Origin: Podarcis raffonei
Taxonomy: Eukaryota; Chordata; Lepidosauria; Squamata; Lacertidae
DNA length: 64,000 bases
Reading direction: 5' to 3'
Assembly: GCF_027172205.1 (NCBI RefSeq)
Contig: NC_070619.1
Span: 506,001 to 570,000, forward strand
The first letter of the stretch is position 1. Every line of letters begins with the position of its first letter. Of this stretch, positions 57,201 to 64,000 are shown piece by piece. Both the position numbers and the translations under genes were made by a program. Below the pieces are notes generated by a model. That model did no database searches, was not told where the DNA came from, and worked only from the letters and a program-made list of their open reading frames with translations.

Positions 57201-60114
57201 AGTCTGCTTTATCTCTTCCCAGACATTTGGAAAGGGCTTTCAGCACACCATGAAGAAACCTTCCCCACAGTGTGAAGGAGCCAAGCTCTGCCTGAGCATG
57301 CAATGCACACACAACACACAGAGGAAAGCTGCTTCCCAAAAGCTCAGGCTGAGGGGAGATAAGATCAGCCTTTGCTAAATAGCCCAGATGCAGGAGGGTT
57401 TTTTTGGTGGGGGGAGATCCTCCTCTCCATCCTCCATCCAGCAGTGGAGCCTGGGAAGGCCCCACTCTGTTTACAAAAGGAAGGTCAAGGGAATTAAATG
57501 TTTATCGTGGCACTAAGCAAGGGGCAGGACCACAAGGTGGAGGCGTCCCCAGTTGTGGCAGGGTGACCGCAGTGACCACAAGGGAGGAATGACTGAGGAT
57601 GGAGAAGGGGGTGCATGGGGACAAAAGGAGAGGGTGGGTGGGTGGGAGCAGCTGGCCAAGAGCATTGGGGCTGCATCGGAGCAGGTGGGCAGCTAGCTCA
57701 TATCTTGCACAAAAATCTGCTTTTTTAATTTTTAAAAAAACACCTCTCGGAAATCCCCCAAAGCTCACAGGGATCCTGAGCCTGCCTGCCTTGCTTCAGA
57801 AAACAAAGAAGCCCTTTGCACAGACAGATGCAGGCCCCCCTTCTCCAGCAGAGCATCCACATGGTATGCAGAAGGCTCCAGGCAGGATGGGGAGAGACGC
57901 ACCCCCCGCCAGGTCTCAAAAACCTGGAGAGTTGCTGCTGGTCAGTGCAGACAATACTGAACTAGGTGAGCCAAAGTTCTGGCTCGTGATTGAAGGGGCC
58001 ATTAGAATATTGTTCTCTATATGATCCCCTTTGTGTGAATCTGTGCTTCAGGGACCTATTAGCAGATATGTGTGGTCCACCATGATAACGCTGCTTCGTA
58101 AGAAACTAGCAACCGAGATAGACTGCCTCTGGCGCTGGAGGTTCCTTAAGGGCCTAAGCAGAGTCAAGCCAAAGGGGGTGCGTTTGGCCCACTCCTGAGA
58201 AGGGAGCCCAGAAAACCAGAGGGAGATCTTTGCTCTCCTAATGGGTTTCATGAAATTGATGGTTAAACATCCAGGGAGAGGGTGGAATAAACAGGTTGGC
58301 GGTCAGCAGGCTGGAAGCTGGGGGGGGGTGAGCATTACTTCCATCACCAAAGCAAGCAAAGGCAGGCCTGGGATGGGATGCTTCAGCTGAGATTTCTGCA
58401 TTGCAGGGAGTTGGACTAGATTAAGGTTACCAGATTTTTTTCAGTGAATCCAGGGACACTTTTCAACTTCAGCTGATTTTGTATGGGGACTGATCTGTAA
58501 ATCCGGGGACTGTCCCTGGGAAACGGGGACGTCTGGTAACCTTAGACTAGATGACTCTCAGGGGTCCCTTCCAACTCTACGATTCTAGGATTCTAAGATT
58601 CTTTCTTGTCTTGGATGGAAACTTTCCTTGCAGCCATTGCCCCGCTCTCTCTTGCTCCTAGCTCCACCCATCAATAGCCTCTGGCCGCCAGAAGATGTGG
58701 CCCCTGCTCCCCTTTGCGTGCTCTCCTCCGTTGGCGTCAAAGATCCCAAGGGAAATTGTAATCTGGCATCATCCTGCCCCCGCCAAGGGTCCTGGGAAAG
58801 GGGCCGGGATGATCGCCTTGCCTCTGGAGATTTTCAGCCTAATTGCATTAAAACTACAGTATTTACAAATTGGACGGTCTCTGCACCCAGGTCTCAAGGC
58901 TTCCTGTTGACGTCAGAGGCAGCACTCTCCCCTCCCAGAACCCCCCAGAACCCCAACTCTGTTCACTAGGCCTCACTTCCCCACAGCCACCGGTCCCAGC
59001 CACCTCCCAATCTGCTGCCCCAAGCAGGATCCTGAACCTGGGGAAGCAAGGGGGGAGCAGCAGCAGGACCCCTCAAGGAAGTGCAAGGCTGACCATGCAA
59101 ATGTCACCTCCTCTGCCCAGACGCTGTCTTTTGGAACCGGGAGACTGAACTTCCACCTGCAAATCTTGCTCTCTGCCAAGCTTGGCTGGAGGCCAACCAG
59201 TTTAGCCATTGCTTGGGCTGGATGCTGTGAGAATCAGACCCACACAGGCCCATCTGGTCCAGCCTCCTCCCCTCACAGTGGCCTAATACCCCTGAGAACC
59301 TAGGAATCCAGATAGACTGCCTCTGGACCTGGAGGTTCTGTGTGGATGTAAGAAGAGCCTGTCTTCTGGATCAGGCCAAAGGGGACCCATCTAGCGCAGC
59401 CCCCTGCTCTCCAAGGGAGATCCCAGCACAGAAGCAGCTCTCCTGTCCTGCGGTTTCCAGCTGCCTCCAAATGTGGAGGAAGAGCAGAGCCTCCCTAGCT
59501 AGGAGCCCTCGACAACCCTCTCCTCCTCCTCCTCCATGAATTTGCCCAGGCCTCTTAAAGCCATTGCTGCCTCCTGGGGGAGGGAGTTCCTCATGTGAAT
59601 TTTGTGCTGCGTCAGGAAGTTCTACCAAGCCAGATTTGGACTCTCATCTTCCCTCCCTCCCCACCACCTTAAAGCTTTGCTTCACACCCCGCCTGCTGAA
59701 GAGTTATGGAGAGCGACAATCAGCCTTCACAGCACAACCTGGATCTGCCAGCATGTGGGGGTCGGGGGGCCCTCTGGGGCTCCCAGTCACCTGCTCTCCA
59801 ACTTACCTGAACGGTGCACAGGAAGGTCAGCCAGATGAGGAAGACGGTGGTCAGGGGAGAGGTGCTCCTGCAAGAAAGAGAAGGAAATGCTCTAACGAGG
59901 GCCTATTGCCAGCTTCATTAATGGCTGATCCTGAAATGTAGGATCCCCTCCAAACTGGTGCCAATGTTTTGTGGTAGTTTTGTGCCGTGAACCCCTCATT
60001 TTGTGCCACCGCCCCAGCTGAGTAATTGACACTCAAAGCAGAGGGGGGGGTAGGAATACCCCAAAACCCAACATTGTCTGATTGAAGCTTCTATGGTCCA
60101 GAAATCAGGGGAAG

Positions 60115-60163
<49 letters not shown>

Positions 60164-60730
60164 GGATGGACAGGTCAAGTTGGTGGCCATTGCTACCACT
60201 TGTGGCAGGGAGTTCCACAATTTAACGAAAAAGTCCTTCCTTTTCTCTGTCCCAAATCTTCCAACCCTCAGCTCTGCTGGATGTCCATGAAAACTGCCAC
60301 TCTCCCCATCCAAGCATCATCTATAACTTCCTACCCGGTCACATCTGCCTCATTTTTTATTGAAACTCAAAAGTCTCAAACACTTCAGCCTTTCTTCATT
60401 GGCTTAACTGCAGCCTCAGTTTGCAGAGGGTCCCCCCACGGCCAGGGGACCTCTGGGCATGTGCAGAGGGCCTTTCCCCTTATGGTTTCCCCCCCAAATC
60501 AGTTCCCTGGGCAAGGAGAGGAGAACTCCAAGCTGTCTGTTCTGGACACCACCTGACGCTGCCAGATTTATTTATTCTGACATTTCGATCCTGTGGGTGG
60601 GTGAGAGGCAGCAGCGATAAGGGGCTCACGTGCCCTGGAAAAAGAGTAGGGGGGGAGAGAGGGAGGGGTCCCTTCTGAGGGTGTCAGTTGCATCCAGGGC
60701 CTACAGAAAATTATGCAGAAGAGAGGAAAT

Positions 60731-60773
<43 letters not shown>

Positions 60774-63460
60774 CCTCCCTCTTTCTAAACACTACACCGC
60801 CAGGGCAGCCAACAAATGTGGAAGATGGAAGATTCGGGGCAGAGAAAAGGAAGGATTTCTCGGTTGAAGTGTGGAACTCCCTCCCACAGGAGGCAGCAGT
60901 GACCACTGGCCTGGACGGCTTTAAAAGAGGGAGGAAAGGGCTATGGATTTCTACTCGCCAGGATGGCTCTGCTCTGCCTCAACAGAGGGAGGCAGCAATG
61001 CTTCTGAATCTCAGTTGCTGGAACCCCCAGGAGGGGGGATGGTTGCTCTTGCACTCAGCTCCTGCTTGTGGGTGTCCCAGAAGAGGTCTCTAGTTGGCCA
61101 CTGTGAGACAGGAAGCTGGGCTAGACGGGGGTGGGGGTGGCTTTGGCCTGATCCAGCAGCCAGGGCCTTTGTATGCCCTCATGGAACCTCCAGGCTCTGA
61201 GGCAGTCTACCTGGATTCCTAGTTTCTTAGGGGTATTTGGAGCCCGTGAGAGGAGGATGCTGGGCTGGGTGGGCCCCCTTGGGCCTGATCCAGCAGCCAG
61301 CTCCCCTTGTGTTCTTAATCAAAGTGGAAAAAAGAAAAGCCAGACTCTCCGGAGACAAGGGAGAATCAAGGGCACAGGCGGGCAGAACGCCAGGGGTTCC
61401 CCCGCCCGCCCTCATGAGCCATATGTGGGAGTAGAATCATAGAATCGCAGAATCATAGAGTTGGTAGGGAGCCCCAGCAGTCATCTAGTCCAACCCCCTG
61501 CCATGCAGGAATCTCAGCTAAAGCATCCATGACAGATGGCCTCTGCTTAAAATCTCCAAGAAAGGAGAGTCCCCAACCTCCCAAGGAGAACTGTTCCACT
61601 GTCAGACAGCTCTTAGTGACATGAAAGTTTTTCCTGATGTTGAGATGGAATCTCCTTTCTTGCAACTTGAAACCATTGATTCGAAAAATAATTATTGACA
61701 TTGATTCAGGACTGGAAACCTCTTATGGACTTTTTGCATGAAAGAGAAAATGAACCTGCAATATTGTGACTTAAAGATTGAAAAAATACTGATTATAGGA
61801 GATAGGAAGCTTGGATGTTAAGGAGTGAATACTGCACAGTGGTACCTCAGGTTAAGAACTTAATTCGTTCTGGAGGTCCATTATTAACCTGAAACTGTTC
61901 TTAACCTGAGGTACCACTTTAGCTAGTGGGGCTCCCGCTGCCGCTGCGCCGCCAGAGCACGATTTCTGTTCTTCTTTCCAGGCCTTCAGGGCAGGAGCAA
62001 TTCTTGGGTTGGGATAGATGATCCTTGGATCCCTTCCAACACTACATTTATTTGATTCTACAGGGCAGGGACAGGCGCTCCCTTTCTGAGCACCTGGAGA
62101 TGCCAGACGGCACTTAAGGCTGCCTGATGCTTGCATGCCTCAAAAACGCCGGAGGGAGCAAACAGGGGCGGGGAAACATAAACAAGATTTAAGGGGCATC
62201 ACATGAAGTTCTGGAGCAGCAGGAGCGAAGCCAGACTCGCTTCCCATTCTCCTGCCTAAGCCTGGGGGGAGCAGCAGCTCTGCTGGAGCCAGCAAAGCTC
62301 AGCTTTAGCCCTCTGAGCATTCACAGAGTGGCTTTTCCTCAGCCTATTCTCCAGTGTCTGATAGGCCTACATGGCCCTAACAGCCACCCAGCCACCAGGC
62401 CTCCTTCTCTCTTAAATTGAGAAAGTGCAGCTCACAGGAACTCCCTGGGCATGGAATCATAGAAGCATAGATTTGGAAAAGACCCCAAGGGTCATCTAGT
62501 CCAACCCCCTGCAATGCAGGAATCTCAGCTAAAGCCTCCATCACAGAGGGAGGGTCATTCAACCTCTGCTTTAAAAGCTCCAAGGATGAAGAGTCCACTA
62601 CCTCCCAAGGAAGACCATTCCACTCTTTAATAGCTCTTACTTTCAGAAAGTTCTTCCTGTTGTTTAGTCAGAATCTCCTTTCTTGTCACTTGAAGCCATG
62701 GGTTCGAGTCCTACCCTCCAGAGCAGGAGGAAACAACCTTGTTCCTTCTTCCAGTGGCAGCCCTTGAGATATTTGAAGATGGCTCTCCTATCTCCTCTCA
62801 GTCTCCTCTTTCCAAGACTAAACCCAACTCCTTCAACCATTCCTCATCACACTTGGTTTCCAGACCCTTGATCACTTTGGCACCCTCCTCTGCACGCCTT
62901 CCAGCTTGTCAATACCCTCAGGGTCCCATCCAACTCTATGATTATGTTAAGGGCTGCAAATCCAGCCCAGAAGTCCAGAATCCTAACAGGGGTGAGGGTG
63001 GGGGAGTGAGGTGGAGGGTGTCCAGTTGTCTTTCTCTGCCTTGTAAGCAGCTTAGGAACAGGGCAAAATGCAAGTGAATAACGTCAATGAGAAGTCAGAG
63101 AACAGGGCAGCCTGCAAAACACTGAGCTGGCTGAAGCTCTGTATTGTCTACACTGGCCGGCAGCCAGCAGCGGCTCTCCAAGGTTTCAGGCTCAGGGGTC
63201 TCTCCTAACTGGAGAGGCCAGCGGGGATTAAACTAGGGACCCACAGGAGAGGTTGAAGTCAGGCACCCAAGGGAGATCCCTAAAACGTCGCCCCCCAAAA
63301 GTCTGGGGAGATGGCCTCGATGTGCCTTTTCCACCCCACAACTCCGGGAACGGCAGCCTGTCTGCGACCCCCCTCCCCAAAGCACAGACAGACCCATTAC
63401 CCCCCCTTCCCCACAGCACCTGAGCCGAGCCATTCCGGCCCGAGCCTCAGTTTCCCCCAT
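45077..63460 (-). CDS. ADAMTSL5: ADAMTSL5, ADAMTS-like protein 5 (complete, 12 coding exons)
   Basis: Secreted matrix glycoprotein without a protease domain; the mammalian protein binds fibrillin. Exons: 63420-63460, 59807-59867, 56023-56159, 54474-54534, 53254-53362, 51666-51793, 50983-51106, 47872-47955, 47149-47312, 46806-47049, 45681-45752, 45077-45393, all GT-AG and in phase. This gives 513 residues from ATG 63460 or 504 from the in-frame ATG 63433 (human 481). Order: signal peptide split over exons 1-2 ([20 protein letters not shown]); TSP1 ([17 protein letters not shown], with WxxWxxW and CxxTCG sites for C-mannose and O-fucose); cysteine-rich part ([31 protein letters not shown]); spacer ([53 protein letters not shown]); proline-rich linker; C-terminal netrin-like domain ([34 protein letters not shown]). 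Agreement with recalled human ADAMTSL5 is clear throughout. The introns are full of LINE and DNA-transposon copies. Confidence 0.96.
46395..46575. repeat. MIR-like scrap followed by CR1 3' end
   Basis: CCCTGTGAGGTAGGCAAGAC with CAAGGTCACCCAG is an inverted MIR-type piece. GGGTTGGGCTAGATGACC with TCTATGATTCTATGA at 46505-46568 is a plus-strand CR1 terminus. In ADAMTSL5 intron 10, the one between exons 46806-47049 and 45681-45752. Confidence 0.6.
48150..48265 (+). mobile_element. CR1 LINE 3' end scrap
   Basis: GATTGCTGCCCTGCAGGGGG, TTGGGCTGGATGACCC and TTCCAATTCTGCTATTCTGT match the terminal part of CR1. The insertion lies between ADAMTSL5 exons 50983-51106 and 47872-47955. Confidence 0.7.
48530..50520 (+). 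mobile_element. L1 LINE ORF2 remnants
   Basis: The mid-ORF2 part reads [20 protein letters not shown] and [20 protein letters not shown]. After about 49060 a GC-rich stretch (49180-49660) resembling an L1 5' leader intervenes. From about 49690 the C-terminal part resumes ([40 protein letters not shown]) and runs into an AT-rich 3' UTR. The arrangement suggests a second L1 piece inserted into, or recombined with, the first. Confidence 0.7.
51190..51306 (+). repeat. L2-like LINE tail with (ATT)n(ACT)n microsatellite
   Basis: AGAGTGGCTGGGGAAATTCA and GATGGGCGTAGTATAAATAA run into ATT and then ACT triplets at 51255-51305. About 85 bp upstream (plus-strand sense) is ADAMTSL5 exon 50983-51106. Confidence 0.8.
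51885..52800 (+). mobile_element. L2-like LINE 3' end split by a DNA transposon
   Basis: The left part (TGGTGGTGGCGCCCACCCTG, GGAACGCCCTCCCATCTGAT) stops at 51969 and the right part (ACATCTGAAGGCAGACCTGT, GTTGGGAGCCACCCA) resumes at 52678. The pieces are contiguous in related copies such as 25840-25990. The interruption is the element at 51970-52677. Confidence 0.75.
51970..52677. mobile_element. 708-bp TA-flanked DNA transposon with GC-rich interior
   Basis: Terminal inverted repeats of about 27 bp begin CCATATTTTTCGCTCTATAG at the left and CCGTATTTTTCGCTCTATAG on the opposite strand at the right, with TA duplicated at 51968-51969 and 52678-52679. The inside is GC-rich and built of imperfect repeats (GCTTGCGGATAGCTGCCTGC and GCTTGCGGACAGCTGCCTGC) and has no transposase. 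It contains a stretch identical to part of ADAMTSL5 exon 11 (see findings). Confidence 0.85.
53819..54051. mobile_element. TA-flanked terminal-inverted-repeat element, divergent subfamily
   Basis: Ends CAGTGGTACCTTGGTTCTCG and GAGAACCAAAGTACCACTG with TA flanks. The outer dozen bases match the 2360 family but the inside is different, so it is a sister subfamily. Confidence 0.8.
54757..54985. mobile_element. TA-flanked terminal-inverted-repeat element, copy 5
   Basis: Left end CAGTCATACTTCATGTTACA, right end GCAACCAGAGGTACCACTG, TA on both sides. The centre (ACTTCTGGGTTTCACTGCTC, CGCATGCGCAG) is like copy 1 at 1571. Confidence 0.75.
56370..56800 (-). mobile_element. CR1 LINE fragment (RT end and 3' part)
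   Basis: On the minus strand [36 protein letters not shown] and [19 protein letters not shown] are the CR1 ORF2 C-terminus. The 3' part (CTTGGAGGTTTTTAAGCAGA-type) continues to about 56370. In ADAMTSL5 intron 2. Confidence 0.85.
58385..58600 (+). mobile_element. CR1 3' end interrupted by a hAT-type element
   Basis: The CR1 terminus starts at GATTTCTGCATTGCAGGGAG and resumes with GACTCTCAGGGGTCCCTTCC after 58552, ending in GATTCTAGGATTCTAAGATT. Between them lies a 123-bp inverted-repeat element with an 8-bp target duplication. Confidence 0.8.
58422..58544. mobile_element. hAT-type nonautonomous element, 8-bp target duplication
   Basis: Terminal inverted repeats TAAGGTTACCAGA and TCTGGTAACCTTA, flanked by GACTAGAT at 58414-58421 and 58545-58552. 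An 8-bp duplication is the hAT hallmark. Confidence 0.85.
58601..59806. other. ADAMTSL5 intron 2, right part
   Basis: An old GGATCAGG-type LINE tail lies at about 59225-59650. Otherwise no gene or RNA is visible. Confidence 0.4.
60117..60163 (+). repeat. (ACAG)n microsatellite
   Basis: About eleven uninterrupted ACAG units in ADAMTSL5 intron 1. Confidence 0.9.
60733..60770 (+). repeat. (GA)n microsatellite
   Basis: About 19 GA units in ADAMTSL5 intron 1, next to a LINE tail. Confidence 0.9.
61435..61690 (-). mobile_element. CR1 LINE 3' end
   Basis: GAATCATAGAATCGCAGAAT at the inverted end, then CCAACCCCCTGCCATGCAGG, then GACATGAAAGTTTTTCCTGA and the CTTGCAACTTGAAACCATTG block. Very similar to 62456-62945, about 1 kb to the right in the same orientation. 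Confidence 0.85.
61837..61975. mobile_element. TA-type terminal-inverted-repeat element, truncated copy 6
   Basis: Starts CAGTGGTACCTCAGGTTAAG and runs through the GC-rich centre (GCTGCCGCTGCGCCGCCAGA) but loses the right inverted repeat. The breakpoint is near 61975. Confidence 0.7.
62456..62945 (-). mobile_element. CR1 LINE 3' part
   Basis: The inverted terminus ATCATAGAAGCATAGATTTG and CCAACCCCCTGCAATGCAGG, then the RT end recognisable as CAACCATTCCTCATCACACT and CACGCCTTCCAGCTTGTCAA. In ADAMTSL5 intron 1. Confidence 0.85.
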
Positions 63461-63960
63461 CTCCAGCGCGCCCCGCCGCTTAGCCCCACTCACCCGGCGC
63501 CGTCGGCAGCGGCGCGCTCCCGGCCCGCGGGCCTCCCCATCCCGCCCGGGGCCGCGGCTCCTCTTCTCCGCGCCCGCGTGGCGGCGCCGCCGCGTCCCGG
63601 GACCTTTGCGGAAAGGGGGCGCCCGGCGGCTGGAGCGAGCGGGTCCCCCGCGCCGAGACGCATCCTTCCTGCTGCTGCTGCTGCTGCTGCTGCTCCGTCG
63701 GCTGCCGGGGAGCGGGGCCCGGCGGGGCTTGGACGGCGTCCCGGGGAGGGAAGGAGGGAGCGAGGAGGAGAGAGGGAAGGAAGGAGGGGGACCTCGGGTT
63801 CCTGAACATGTCAAATTCCCCCTCCAGCAAGGGGGGTATTTTTACGCAGGCAAGAAGGGGGCGGGGGGGCGCGGAATTGAGGGCTCTGAACCCTGTTAAC
63901 GGGGCGGGACCCATTTCAAGAGCGTGGCTAAAAATACCCCCCCACGCGCGACACCCCTCT
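63421..63960 (-). promoter_or_regulatory. GC-rich promoter and 5' region of ADAMTSL5
   Basis: A CpG-dense block around and upstream of the first coding exon, with a GC box (GGGGCGGGAC at about 63901-63910) and no clear TATA box. The start of transcription cannot be fixed. The region between 63461 and 63814 is open in the ADAMTSL5 frame. A promoter for a gene to the right on the plus strand may share it; nothing in the window shows this. Confidence 0.6.
63669..63692 (+). repeat. (CTG)8 triplet repeat, CAG on the ADAMTSL5 strand
   Basis: Eight exact triplets in the 5' region of ADAMTSL5. In the coding frame of the gene they would read as a serine run (AGC)8. Confidence 0.9.
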
Positions 63961-64000
63961 AATATTGCCCCTTTTCATTGGAGGCGCAAACTTTTATTAG

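Noticed and set aside
63480-63914. Poly-glutamine frame at the right edge
   Set aside because: It is out of frame with ADAMTSL5 and its start and stop both lie in the GC-rich 5' region; the run is just the CTG repeat read in another frame.
63925-63937. MEF2-like or TATA-like CTAAAAATAC
   Set aside because: One mismatch to the MEF2 consensus and its position relative to any transcription start is unknown.

Overview
The window is vertebrate nuclear DNA, almost certainly from a squamate reptile (a lizard). The evidence is large introns with GT-AG junctions, a CR1 LINE with a readable reverse transcriptase, squamate-type L1 fragments, a Bov-B 3' end and a tRNA-headed Sauria-type SINE with a perfect target duplication. 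There are no bacterial-style operons, no CRISPR array and no defence system. All gene models below were built by hand from splice sites, reading phase and recalled human proteins, without a search.

Layout from left to right: (1) 72-2069, minus strand: the first four coding exons of TMPRSS9, which runs off the left edge. (2) About 2.07-15.1 kb: a repeat-rich spacer holding a CR1, a decayed multi-domain LINE with a DNA transposon nested in it, several short inverted-repeat elements and a tRNA-Lys-like relic. (3) 15.1-33.3 kb, minus strand: all 15 coding exons of SPPL2B, an intramembrane aspartyl protease. (4) 33.3-33.9 kb: a short GC-rich divergent promoter. (5) 33.9-37.4 kb, plus strand: all four exons of LSM7. 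(6) 38.3-43.2 kb, plus strand: a three-exon BTB-BACK-Kelch gene that I cannot assign to a named paralogue. (7) 45.1-63.5 kb, minus strand: all 12 coding exons of ADAMTSL5, with a GC-rich first exon and promoter at the right edge.

TMPRSS9, SPPL2B and LSM7 keep the relative order and orientation that I recall for human 19p13.3. ADAMTSL5 also lies on 19p13.3 in human but, as I recall, several hundred kb away. The Kelch gene and ADAMTSL5 placed next to LSM7 therefore mark a lineage difference. The genes do not form one pathway: membrane serine protease, intramembrane protease, RNA-binding ring subunit, probable CUL3 adaptor and extracellular-matrix protein.

I found no clearly new biological system. 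The most useful second looks are the unassigned Kelch gene, an ORF1-only (HAL1-like) L1 with a 21-bp target duplication, a stretch shared between an ADAMTSL5 exon and the inside of a transposon in the same gene, and the open reading frame with a serine run upstream of the ADAMTSL5 start.
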